The translations under genes and the position numbers were made by a program. Shown here piece after piece: positions 9,883-20,595 of a DNA stretch of 64,000 bases; the stretch's first letter is position 1; each line of letters starts with the position of its first letter. Source of the DNA: Branchinecta lynchi (taxonomy: Eukaryota; Arthropoda; Branchiopoda; Anostraca; Branchinectidae). The stretch covers positions 16,907,869 through 16,971,868 of the forward strand of contig JAKZAP010000009.1 in the NCBI GenBank assembly GCA_023053575.1, read 5' to 3'. A model generated the notes under the pieces. That model made no database searches. It saw only the letters and a program-made list of their open reading frames with translations, and was not told the DNA's origin.

Positions 9883-11250
9883 CAGGGGCGTCGCAAGGGG
9901 GGGGGGGTGCAGCGACCCCCCACCTTTTTGAGATTCGGTAAAATTTTGGGCCAGAGGCCAAAAATTTTATTACAATTGTTCGGTATTTTTTCGGTTTACA
10001 GGGTTTCGGTAGTTATACAGAATCCTAAATAGGCTATCTGTACAAATCTCTTCGGTATAATGATCGGAATTCGGCATAATTGCCAGTATTCGGTAGTTAT
10101 CACGAACTTGGTGAGAGAATTTACTGAAATCCTTTGGTAATTTTTCGATGCCGGAACTATTCGGTATATTTATGGAGATTCCGTAGTTACACAGACTCCC
10201 GAATAAGCTATTGGTTCGAAATTATTCGGTATCATGATTGGGATTCGGTAATTTATTCAGTATAATTTCCAGGATTAGGAAGTTAACCACGAATCCTGAC
10301 TTTGTTCCAGTTTCGACGAAAGTATACCGAATATGAATATTGTTCGGTATAATAGTCTTTCGATACCAAAACAATTCGGTATAATAACGGGATACGGTAG
10401 TTATACAGAATCCCGAACACGCTATTGGTCTAAACTTATTCGGTATAATAACTGGGATCCGGTAACTTATTCGTTGTAATTGCCAGGATTCGGAATTTAC
10501 CACGAACCTCGAAACTCAGAAGAGGTCGAGTGAAGCACTGGTCGCAGACAAGATGATATCATCGATAGTCCTTACTTTTATTTTGGATCCTAAAAAGAAT
10601 ATCTAATCATAAAGATTTCGAAAATTCCGCCTGCAGCACTTTTCGTAATATTCTCTACTTTGTGGAAGGGCGCGTCATTTGACGGGGGTTTTAAGCCAGT
10701 TTTAGGATTGATATTTCGAAACATTAAAAGCTAGAACTTGGATGGAAATTAAATTTGGCAGGAAAATCAAAAAAAAAATTTCGCCTGCGGCGCTCACTTT
10801 ATGTGATCATAGGTAGTATATTGACTAGACTACAGTTGCTACTGCTGCCGGGACGTCGATCCATCCGGTTTCTGGAACTTCTTAAAGTCATTTAATCAAC
10901 GGTAAATGATAGAATTTGTAAGAGAAGCAGTTAAATTTTAGCCCACAAAAAAAAGGGATTTTGAAAATTTTCGCCTGCGGCGCTCGACTTAATTTTCTTT
11001 TGGCTGTAATAGATATAGCCGTTACTGCAATCATGCCCGGCAATGTATTCTCCATGTGGGCTTCGCCAAAACACCGCCTAATAATTGGCGCATCATCGTT
11101 CATGCTGCCTTTTATTGTTACTCTTCCTATGTAATCGTTTCTGTTCCATAATTTAAAGCTCGAGTTCTAGGATTCGGTAAAATTTTTGAAAGATTCGGTA
11201 AAATTTTGGCTCTGCACCCCCCCACCGAAAATGCACTTGCGACGCCCCTG
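9883..11250. mobile_element. Non-autonomous hAT-like element with 8-bp target duplication
   Basis: Perfect 15-bp terminal inverted repeats CAGGGGCGTCGCAAG bound 1368 bp. Both flanks carry the 8-bp direct repeat ATGATAAT (9875-9882 and 11251-11258). This fits the hAT length and the loose nTnnnnAn pattern known for Ac-type hAT targets. The interior lacks a transposase. It holds an array built on TTCGGTATAAT and GTAGTTATACAGAATCCCGA (9925-10500) and three copies of TTTCGCCTGCGGCGC-like units (10623, 10785, 10963), the latter shared with the element at 13.7-16.1 kb. Confidence 0.85.
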
Positions 11251-11259
11251 ATGATAATC

Positions 11260-12040
11260 CTATCATTCCCGTTGGGACCCTGGGACAAACAAAAACACGA
11301 GGATTCCTCAAAAGGAGTCCTAGGAGAGCGGCGAGATCACGCCTCACGTCACTTCAACTTCAAGTCGAATCTTATTCGCGTCGTGTCGCGGAAAACGTTC
11401 GCTTTCTGTGAGCTGTTGTGCTAGCCATGTGCGACGTGCTCTCATCAGCTGACAATGGTGGTTATGACAAGTTGCGGTAGCACTCGAGACCTTGCGTTCC
11501 ATTGTCAGTGTAGATTAAAGACCTCGCTTTACACAAGAGTGAGTGGGAGTGGATTACTGAGAGAATGAGAGAGAAAAGTTTCCAGGATGTTTAACTATTT
11601 GGAAGGTTTCTCCGGATAGGATTAGCACACAGGGAGAATTCTATATCCCTGTAGTTTCAAATACAGGGTTCATATTTTATATGGGAATTTTTTCTTGTTG
11701 TTTTTGGTGCCATGGCCCTCGTTCGCTTTTGTGCATTAAATCTAAATCTAATCTTATGATAATCGGTTAAAAAGATAATGAGAGTTGGGCTGGGCAAGTT
11801 TTAATTCTCAGGAGTATCGGCATCGTTATTTATTTTATTTATTTAATTCAGCCGTAGCCATATACACAGAGCAAAAAACACACATTCTAGCCTAAATATC
11901 GCATATAACCACATATGTATCAACAAAAAAATCAACGAACTACAAGTTCATCGCTCCATTTTTTCCACAAAGGCAGTGAAAGTTGAAAAAACTGGAGCGG
12001 TAAGAATTTGGATCAGGTTCTTATCTGACCTCAAAGGCGG
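11260..12040. other. No gene recognised
   Basis: No open frame with recognisable motifs. A short ATTTATTTATTTAATTC run is at about 11835. Confidence 0.35.
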
Positions 12041-12046
12041 CTTTCT

Positions 12047-13111
12047 GGGATCCCAAAACGTAAGTGGAGGGATACCTATGACATCGCAAAAGTTGTCCGT
12101 CTGTCTGTCCGCACGATAAATCTCGAAGGGACTGATATATTTTGATGAAACTTGGTGGGAGGATCCTTTGGGTCAAAGTACAGGTCAAGTTCGAAGATGG
12201 GCTCTGTAGCCCTATATTTGAGGATGGGGGAGGGGTTTCAAAACCATTTTCTTGTCGGACAAGTGGTTCGTCCGGAATCCGGCAAAAACCGGAAAGTTTT
12301 AAACACGATGGTGAAACACATTTTCTCGCTGGACATGTAGTTCGTCCGGAATCCAGGAAAAACGGGAAAGTTGTTAAAAGAAAAAGTTTCATTTGAACTT
12401 GATTAAATGTTTGATTTAGGATAAGAAGACATGCTGCACATGATGGTGAAAATCATTTTCTCACTGGACAAGTAGTTCGTCCGGAATCCGGCAAAAACCG
12501 GAAAGTTTGTTAAAAGTAAAAGTATTATTTGAAGTTGATTAAATGTTTGATTTAGGGGTAAGACGACATGCTGAACACGATGGTGAAACCCATTTTCTTG
12601 CCGGACAACTCATTCGCCTGGACCCCGGCCAAAACGGAAAATATGTTAAAAGCAAAAGCTTTATCTGAAGTTGATTAGATGATAGGTTTAGGGGTAAGAA
12701 GAGACGCTGAGTCTGTATATGACAATCATTTTTACCCGGACATATAATTAGTCCGGAATCCGGTTGTACCTGCATTTTTTTTAAGTCAAAGTTTTATTTA
12801 AAGTTGATTAGATGTTCTTTATAGGGATAAGGAAATACGCTGGATTTGCTTCTGAATTTTCTTTTTTTGCTGGACTAGTAGTTCACTCGGAATTCGGGCG
12901 AAACCGCAAATTTGGCAGAAGTAAAGCAGAAGTTTCGGTCAGTATCGTCAAAATAGATATGGCTTATAGAGGTATAGATAGATAGATAGAATATCTGAAC
13001 TAGGTTTTCTCTGATGATTAGCTAGCGAAGACTGGATCTGGCGAAGACAAGATCTGGAGTCTGGATCAAATCTTAGATTTTTGGGATCCCATCGACACCT
13101 TTGGTCTTGTT
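12047..13111 (+). mobile_element. Family A element, copy 2 (complete ends)
   Basis: It starts GGGATCCCAAAACGTAAG and ends TTTGGTCTTGTT. The head has GTCCGTCTGTCTGTCC. The array units, marked by the GGACA..TAGTTCG..CCGG block, fall at 12257, 12331, 12466, 12603, 12738 and 12872, so the period is 134-137 bp except for one internal deletion. A second GGGATCCC lies about 30 bp from the 3' end. It is non-coding. Confidence 0.88.
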
Positions 13112-13636
13112 AGCAATGAAACTGCTTCACGTTTTAGTCCGTAAAACGAAGGCATACGATTATTGGCGAACATCCACGAGGCGCTACACCGAGGGAAAAC
13201 TGTACGTTCTAGCGACTGTCTGTCCCCAGCTTTCATTTTGAAAAACGGTAAGTCGACGGCAAAAGTGACTCGTGTGATGTTTCCAGAGTGTATCTACGAC
13301 TTCCCGATATTACGGCACCGCACACGCAGGTCACGCGTTATAATGCAAACAACCGGCAGTGAGACACTGAAAGGGTTCTACAAAAATAAGGAACATGAGT
13401 AAGCCCTAGATAATTGTTGTAGCCATGAACGGCAGTGCCGAGCGGCGGTAACACTCGTGTCACATTTCACTAGTTCGAAGCCTGCCCGCTGGCGAGTTTC
13501 GTACTGATGGATTTCTTCGGAGCGTTTTGGAAGCAGGGCGAAGGAACCGGGCTGACCGTTAAGACTTTGGCCAAATTTCACACAGGCCAGAAGTCGAGTC
13601 TTTCCAGTTTTAGTTAGAGTAGTGCCTGCTCGTACC
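13112..13636. other. No gene recognised
   Basis: Short open frames on both strands lack recognisable motifs, and those on the minus strand run into the scaffold gap. Confidence 0.35.
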
Positions 13637-13863
13637 CACGTATTTACTACTGGGATTAGCAGGGGCGTCACTATGGGGGGGGGACTCCCCCCCAAAGGTC
13701 CTGAGAAAGTATTGACTTGTTTGTCGGCGCGAAGCGCCGGCAAACACAGAAATGATAAAATTCTGTATGTTTTTTTATCAGGCATCGGTCGATTCGTCGG
13801 CACATAGGGTATTTTTATATGCAAGAAATAAAATCCTACAAATGTTTGCCGACAAAACACTGA

Positions 13864-13963
13864 NNNNNNNNNNNNNNNNNNNNNNNNNNNNNNNNNNNNN
13901 NNNNNNNNNNNNNNNNNNNNNNNNNNNNNNNNNNNNNNNNNNNNNNNNNNNNNNNNNNNNNNN
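13864..13963. other. Assembly gap (100 N)
   Basis: Exactly 100 N, which usually denotes a gap of unknown length. It lies inside the GTCGGCACATCGG array, and the same sequence (GACAAAACACTGA) ends the left side and recurs at the start of the right side, so repeat collapse or overlap is likely. Confidence 0.97.
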
Positions 13964-15113
13964 TTGCCGGACAAAACACTGAAGAAACCGAATTCTGCAT
14001 GCTTTTTGTCGTGCCTCGGTATTCTCGTCGGCACATCGGGTTCTTTTTATAAAGAAGGAATCCAGGAAAAAAAAAAAAAAAAAAAAAAGTTTTGTCGGGC
14101 GTCGGTCGACTCGTCGGCACATCGGGTTCTTTTTATACGCAAGAAATGAAATCCTCCAAACATTTGTCAGGCAAAGCACTGGAGAAATCGAATTCTGCAT
14201 GCTTTTGATGTGCCTCGGTTCGTCGGCACATCGGGTTCTTTTTATACATAAGAAATCCAGAAGAAATAGTTTTTTTTTATGCTTTTGTCGGGCGTCGGTC
14301 AACTCATCGGCACATCGGTTCTACTTATACGTAAGAAATCAAATTTTGCAAACTTTGTCGGGCGCACACAGGAAGTTTAAGTTTCATTGGCACAAGGGGT
14401 TATTTTTACACGTATGAATCCAGTTCTGTACAATCCAGTCGAGCAAAACACAGAACAAATAAAATACTCGATGGTTTTGTCGGGCGTCGGTATTCTCATC
14501 GGCACATCGGGCTATTAAAAAAAAAAAAAAAAAATCAAATTCTGTAACTTTTTATCGGGCGCATGCCGAAAGTTCAAGTCTCGTCGGTACATCGGCTTCT
14601 ATTTACGCGTAAAAAATAAAGTTCTTTACAATCCTGTCGGGCAAAACACAGAAGAAATCGGATTCTGAATACTTTTGTCGGGTGTCGGTATTCTTTCCGC
14701 ACACCGGGTATTTTCTACGTCAGAAATCAAATTCTGCAAACTGTCAGGAAGTTTAGCAAACTGTCTGTCGCAAATTTTTCCAGAAAAAATACTGATTTAA
14801 AAAAAATTTGCCGGCGTTGCTTAGTTCAACTTGTTCTGGGTACAGTCGTTGGAAGCTTCGCTTCTTAGAAAGCTGAAACGAAAAGCCGAACATATGAAAT
14901 TAAATATATGAATTTACATCAAAGGAACAATGTCAACTGATGCATTACAGTAAGTTTTACACAAAATTTCGCCTGCGGCGCATTTTGTAATATTCCATAT
15001 GGAAGAATGGTGTATCATTTAATTTTCCTTTTAGGATAGAAGTTCTTGGGGTTTGAAACACGTTAAAAGCCGGAAATTGTATGGTAGTATAGCTGAATTT
15101 TCCGCAAAAAAAC

Positions 15114-15867
15114 AAAACCTACGGCGCTTGGTTAAACTTGCCTTGGTACAGTCGTTGGAAGCTTCGCTTTCCAGCGAAAGTTAAAATGAAAAGCCGAATA
15201 TGTGAACTTTAAAATACAAAATTATACCAAAGGAATAACGTCAACTGATACGTTGTTACAGTTAGTTCACACAAAATTTCGCCTGCGGCGCATTCTGTAG
15301 TATTCTTTATTTAGAAGAACAGTCTTTCATTTAGCTTGGCGTTTTAAAATTGAAATTTGCTGAAACACGTTCAAAGCTAGAACTTGTATAGTAGGTATAG
15401 CTAAATTCTTACGAAAAAAAGGGAATATTTAAAATATTTCGCCTGCGGCGCTTAGTTTAACTTGTTCTTGGTACAGTCGTTGGAAGCTTCAAAACCTACG
15501 GCGCTTGGTTAAACTTGCCTTGGTACAGTCGTTGGAAGCTTCGCTTTCCAGCGAAAGTTAAAATGAAAAGCCGAATATGTGAACTTTAAAATACAAAATT
15601 ATACCAAAGGAATAACGTCAACTGATACGTTGTTACAGTTAGTTCACACAAAATTTCGCCTGCGGCGCATTCTGTAGTATTCTTTATTTAGAAGAACAGT
15701 CTTTCATTTAGCTTGGCGTTTTAAAATTGAAATTTGCTGAAACACGTTCAAAGCTAGAACTTGTATAGTAGGTATAGCTAAATTCTTACGAAAAAAAGGG
15801 AATATTTAAAATATTTCGCCTGCGGCGCTTAGTTTAACTTGTTCTTGGTACAGTCGTTGGAAGCTTC
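15114..15867 (+). repeat. Perfect 377-bp tandem duplication
   Basis: Bases 15114-15490 and 15491-15867 appear identical when read base by base. Each starts AAAACCTACGGCGCTTGG and ends CAGTCGTTGGAAGCTTC. Lack of any difference in otherwise diverged repeats means a very recent duplication or an assembly artefact. Confidence 0.9.
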
Positions 15868-16440
15868 GCTTTTTAGCGAAGGCTAAAATGAAAAGCCAAA
15901 CATGTGAACTTAAAATACGAAATTACATCAGTGGAATAATATCAACTGATGCATTACAGTTAGTTTTACCCCGGTTCTATTCTTTGCTGGCGGAAAATGT
16001 ACTTAATGAAAATGTGTTTTGTCGGCACATTTTTTAGTCCGCCGGCACAAACCGGACGTCCCGTTAGTCTTACCTCTACTGAGATAAGATTAATCCGAAT
16101 TAGACATAAGATTATCTTTTTAGAGATAAGATTAATCCCAGTGGCGAATACTGCAAGATTATTTTTTACAGTGTGCCCTGGGCCCGCTGAGGCCCAGTAA
16201 TCGGGCGGCTGGCCTGCAATAAACTCAAGAAGCGTGACGCCGCTCCTGCGACTACAGCAAATCACGAACATATCTACCAAAGTAATTCACACAGTTTAAA
16301 TTGGATATCATTTATTCGCAGAAAAAAGTGCAATGAAGGGAGTGTTATAATAATCACGTTTACCGAATGTTGAGAGCGTGATCATCACCTATAAACATTC
16401 AGATACTGAGGAAGCATCAAGTAAGAAGGTCAGGTCCTTT

Positions 16441-16917
16441 AAGCATTGTCCTAATAGGTGTAATAAGCTGAATAGCGCTATCCGCGACGTTTCCTCTACT
16501 ACACACGCCTGTCCAAACAGGAACACATAAGGTTCTTATTAATGCAGCGTTCGGTGTTGCCACGCTGATACAGTTTTTCGAGTTTCTAAAGATCAGAAAA
16601 AGTGTTCTTACACTGGTATTTGAACCAACAAAAGCAACTAACAATGGAACAAAACGTGTTCTTTTGAAGAAAAGTTGTTTCTTCAGCTTCCAACAAAGTA
16701 GAACTTCAGTGCTTCCCGTGGCAACCTGACGACGTTGCTACTTTCCTCGGTCCACTAGCGGAACCAAGCAATCGATCTGATTGGCCCTGCATAAGAGAGA
16801 ATAGAACGCGAGTCTGTTCTCCTAATTCACCTTATTACAGCGCGCTCCGAGGAAAAGAAGAATCTGTAATAAGCTTTATACGCCGTAATACACCCTATAG
16901 CACCTATTTGGACAATG
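16441..16917 (+). mobile_element. MITE, left arm of an inverted pair
   Basis: The ends are GCATTGTCCTAATAGGTGT and ACCTATTTGGACAATGC, imperfect terminal inverted repeats. It is about 480 bp and has no coding. A second copy in opposite orientation follows at 17135-17672, so the two make a large imperfect inverted repeat around a spacer of about 217 bp. Confidence 0.68.
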
Positions 16918-17134
16918 CAAAAGCAGACCGGAAAAAGAACTCAAATAGCAAAATTTAGTTGGATGTGGGGACAAGTTCACGGTATACGAGACAGAGTGAT
17001 CCTCGCGGTGGATTGCTGAAACAGTCTCAGCATGTGACCACTTACTAGCAACTTTCCCTCTACTACCAATTACAAAAACACCAGCGAACGGCGACAATTA
17101 CTTGTCTCCTTCTGTACGAAACTCATATGCTTCC

Positions 17135-17672
17135 GTTAATCATTGTACAAATTGGTGTTGTAAGGTGTACTACGGCGTATAAGGCTTAATACACATTCCT
17201 CTTTTCCTCGGAGCGCGCTGTAATAGGGTGAAGAAGGAAAATAGAGCCAGGTTATATTTTCCCTTATGCAGAGCCAATCAGATCGCTTGGTTGATTCTGC
17301 CAAGGAGCAGCGTCCGTCAGGGTTGCCACGGAAAGCAGTAAAGTTCTTATTTGTGAAGCTGAAGAAACAAGTATTCTTCAAAGAACACTTTTTTTCTGTT
17401 ACGACTGCCAATTATTACTTCGACGACCATTGCCTGTCCGTCTGTTAATTAATACCTTTTTACAACATAAAGGGCGTCAAACTGTACTCGTTTACTTAAG
17501 AACACTTTTTCTAATCTTTACAAGCTCGAAACATTGTATCAGCGTGGCAACACCGGACGATGCATCGATAAGAACCTATTGATTTCCCATCTGAATAGGC
17601 GTGTGGATTAAGACGTAAACATCGCGTACAGCGCTATTCAGCTTACAATACTTATTTGGACAATGCTTTACT
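17135..17672 (-). mobile_element. MITE, right arm of an inverted pair
   Basis: This is an inverted relative of 16441-16917. Shared blocks include CCTCGGAGCGCGCTGTAATA (17207), GCTGAAGAAACAAG (17357) and AGCGCTATTCAGCTTACAAT (17631), each opposite its partner in the left arm. The right end is ACTTATTTGGACAATGC. Confidence 0.68.
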
Positions 17673-17823
17673 GATTTTTTAACCAAACAGTTACTTGTGC
17701 AATTTAAGTGTAACTAGAGGGTCTGTCCAAACTGGCACTTTTCCCGAACCGAAACCTTCAAACGGGCGTACCGGAGAAGTGGGACCAGACCTTAATTAAA
17801 CCACCCGCGGAAACTGAAATTCG
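17673..17823. other. Short spacer, nothing recognised
   Basis: Unique sequence between the MITE pair and the exon-like array. Confidence 0.3.
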
Positions 17824-17915
17824 CTACTCAGGAATTTTCTCGACGACGCTGCCATCCTCCATACCGAAATAGGCCTTCTTTGCCATATTCACAAATAGAC
17901 CGTTTTCCAGGACAC
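17824..17915 (-). pseudogene. Exon-like unit of unknown gene (with stop)
   Basis: On the minus strand, TTTTATTTTGCAG ends at 17916 and looks like an intron acceptor. It is followed by a frame that reads VLENGLFVNMAKKAYF, then GMEDGSVVEKIPE, then TAG (17824-17826). No family was recognised. Partial copies of the first half, each with a pyrimidine-rich stretch before it, are repeated at about 18038-18092, 18501-18547, 18629-18676, 18756-18803 and 20287-20312. It may be the last exon of a gene outside the window or a relic. Confidence 0.35.
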
Positions 17916-18876
17916 CTGCAAAATAAAAATGTATAATAATATAATAATAATAAAAACAAATATATAATAATAAATATAACAATGTAATAATAAAAACAAA
18001 TATATAATAATAAATATAACAATATAATAATAAAAAGAAATAGGCCTTCTTTGACATATTCCCAAAGAGGCCGTTATTCAGGACACCTGCCAAATTTTCC
18101 CATTAAAATTATATATTTGGTTTTCACCATGAGGGTCTTGTGGGTCTTGGTTTGTCTACGTGGCTCTGACAAGGGAGTCCTAGACTTCTAAATTATATTG
18201 GAAAAAACTGTTTATGGTATTGGTCACGGCAGGTACAAGTCCATTGTGAAAATTGCCATCTATATTATTAATTTCCGTGACATGGGGATGTGAACTGGTT
18301 AGATGAATTTGCCTTCGGACGGGATCACTGTTCCTATGGCCGGCTTCTACCAGACTGTTGTAGTGGTTTGCGAACTCTGTTGCGAACCTGGGTTCAAATC
18401 CCGGCTGAGGAGCATTTTTGACTATCAGTTCAGTACTTACAAATAGTACAAATAAACATACAATAATAAATATAACAATATAATAATAACAAGAAACAGG
18501 CCTTCTTTGCCATGTTCACAAATAGGCCGTTTTCCAGGAAACCAGCAAAATAAAATGTATAATAATATAATAATAATAAAATAAATATATAATAATAAAT
18601 ATAACAATATTATAATAAAAAGAAATAAGCCGTCTTTGCCATGTTCACAAATAGGCCGTTTTCCAGGACACCTGCAAAATAAAAATGTATATAATATAAT
18701 AATAATATAAATAAACATATAATAATAAATATAACAATATAATAATAAAAGCAATTAGGCCCCGTTTGCCATGTTCCCAACTAGGCCGTTTTCCAGAACA
18801 CCTGCAGAATAAAAAATGTATGATAATATAATAATAATAAAAATATATATAATAACATAATAATGAATATAATAAT
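17916..18876 (-). repeat. Array of exon-like and (AAT)n units
   Basis: GCCTTCTTTGCCATGTTCAC, an ATAGGCCGTTTTCCAGGACAC block and an AATAATAATAA tract alternate. Spacing between the last copies is 128 bp (18501, 18629, 18757). The interval 18110-18430 is unrelated. The AT-rich open frames across the tracts are not genes. Confidence 0.65.
18345..18412 (+). repeat. tRNA-derived SINE-like segment
   Basis: GGTTCAAATCC at 18391-18401 is a good pol III B box (T-loop), preceded by TAGTGGTTTGCG at 18361-18372, which resembles a D-loop A box at about the right distance. A full cloverleaf does not form, so this is a SINE or tRNA relic rather than a tRNA gene. Confidence 0.42.
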
Positions 18877-20279
18877 AACAAGACCAAAGGTTTCGATGGG
18901 ATCCCAAAAATTCAATATCTGATCCAGACAACTGGGTCTTGTCTTAGCCAGATCCAGTCTTCGCCAGAATCCTTCAACATTTTTACAATTAAAATTCAGA
19001 AACAGATTAAGGCCAAATAGCTAATCACCTGAGAAAACCAAGTTCAGATTTGGATTCAGCATGGGTGTTTACCCCTATAAGTCATATCTGTTTTGACGAA
19101 AACTTCCTGCCAATATCCCGGTTCCGGCCGAACTCCAGAACTACTTGTCCGGCGAAAAAAGAAAGCTCAAAGACGAAATCAGGGTATCTTCTTTCCCCAG
19201 TAATGAACATCTAATCAACTTCAAATAGAAATTTAGCTTATAACAAATTTTCCGATTCCAGCCGGATTCCGGTCGAACTATATGTCCGGGTAAAATACGA
19301 TTGTCACACAGGGACTCAGCATCTCTTCTTACCCCTAAATCGCTTATCTAATCAACTAGAAATAAAACTTTGACTTCCAACAGTTTTCCGGTTTTGGCCG
19401 GATTCCGGACGAAATACATGTCCGGGTAGAAACTTGTTTTCAAATAAGTGTTCAGCATGTCTTCTTGCCCTAAATCGAACATCCAATCAACTCCAAATTA
19501 AACTTTTAATTTTGACAAACTTTCCGGTTTGGGCCGGATTCCGGTCGAAATACTTGTCCGTCGAGAAAATAGTTTTCACCATCGTCTTCAGCATGTCTCC
19601 CTACCTCTAAATCGAACATTTAATCAACTTCAAATAAAACTTTTACTTTCAACAAACTTTCCGGTTTGGGCCGGATTCCGGGCGAAATACTTGTCCATCG
19701 AGAAAATAGTTTCACCATCGTCTTCAGCATGTCTTCCTACCCCTAAATCGAATATATAATCGATTTCAAATAAAACTTTTACTTTCAACAAACTTTCCGG
19801 TTTGGGCCGGATTCCGGGCGAAATACTTGTCCGTCGAGAAAATACTTTTCACCATCGTCTTCAGCTTGTCTTCCTACCCCTAAATCGAACATCTAATCAA
19901 CTTCAAATAAAACTTTTACTTTCAACAAACTTTCCGGTTTTGGCCGGATTCCGGGCGAACTACTTGTCCGATGACATAATGGTTTTCACCATCGTGTTCA
20001 GCATGTCTTCTTACCCCATAATCGACTATCACATTAGCTGTTTCAAAATATTTTGTTTGTCCCTTAATTTCAATCCCCTCCCCCACCCCTAAATGTAGAG
20101 CTAAAAAGCCCATCTACGAACTTGACTGGTCCGACGACCCAATGAACCTTCTCACCAAGTTTCATCAAAATATCTCATTCCCTTCGAGAGTTATCGTGCT
20201 TACAGACGGACGGACGGACGGACAGACGGACAACTTTTGCGATGTCATAGGTATCCCTCCACTTACGTTTTGGGATCCC
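18877..20279 (-). mobile_element. Family A element, copy 3 (complete, minus)
   Basis: It runs from AACAAGACCAAAGG (the reverse of the 3' end) to GGGATCCC at 20272-20279. The array contains at least seven units with the CCGG(A/T)TTCCGG core. The flanks are halves of one exon-like/AAT array unit: without the element they join to CTTTTT^ATTAT, as in the uninterrupted unit near 18610-18640. Insertion therefore left no target duplication. Confidence 0.88.
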
Positions 20280-20466
20280 AAAAAGGAATAAGCCTTCTTT
20301 GCCATGTTCACAAAAAGAAACCTGAAATCGTGTGAATGAAGTACTAAGCCAGAACCGGTGCTAAGCCAGTAAACTCTGACCGTAAGAACAGGTAAAGAAA
20401 AGAGACTGGTCCATTCCCTGTCGTGGATTCATGCAAAAAATATGTCGTGATGGACTGGATTTTTCA

Positions 20467-20550
20467 GAGGTGAACGGCAACCTTGTCGACGGATCTGCTA
20501 CCAGTTTCTCGTTCCATATAACCAACAGTATAACATGGCACGATATCATT
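20467..20550 (+). promoter_or_regulatory. Promoter of cuticle gene 1
   Basis: The conserved box GGTGAACGGCAACCTTGTCG ends at 20488. The TATA element CATATAA lies at 20515-20521, and an initiator TCATT at 20546-20550 is 30 bp downstream. The start codon follows 46 bp after the initiator. The same design is found upstream of all six cuticle genes. Confidence 0.8.
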
Positions 20551-20595
20551 CGCTTCTCAGCTTGTGTTGAAACAGTAACGGATTTTCTTGTCAAC

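Larger units (their letters stand above)
13660..16063. mobile_element. Non-autonomous hAT-like element inside the MITE
   Basis: The left end CAGGGGCGTCACTATGGGGG resembles the end of the element at 9883. The right end, read on the minus strand, is CGGGACGTCCGG, a degenerate match. The interior has an irregular array built on GTCGGCACATCGGGTTC (13795-14760) and units with TTTCGCCTGCGGCGC and CAGTCGTTGGAAGCTTCG (14960-15870). No transposase is present. The 8-bp flank expected for hAT is not clean (only TTAG is shared), so the superfamily is inferred from the left end. Confidence 0.6.
13637..16153. mobile_element. Palindromic MITE split by a 2.4-kb insertion
   Basis: The left end GTATTTACTACTGGGATTA (13640-13658) and the right part (16064-16153, ending AATCCCAGTGGCGAATACTG) together make a complete copy of the MITE found uninterrupted at 32475-32582. 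Everything between, about 13660-16063, is an inserted element. Confidence 0.72.

Noticed and set aside
13378..14302. Long minus-strand open frames across the N gap
   Set aside because: They contain about 34 undefined codons and otherwise read through a tandem array.
18345..18412. Functional tRNA gene
   Set aside because: A good T-loop is present but the acceptor and anticodon stems do not pair.
18437..18887. Ile/Leu/Tyr-rich open frames on the minus strand
   Set aside because: These are readings of (AAT)n-type tracts; apparent hydrophobic segments are a composition effect.
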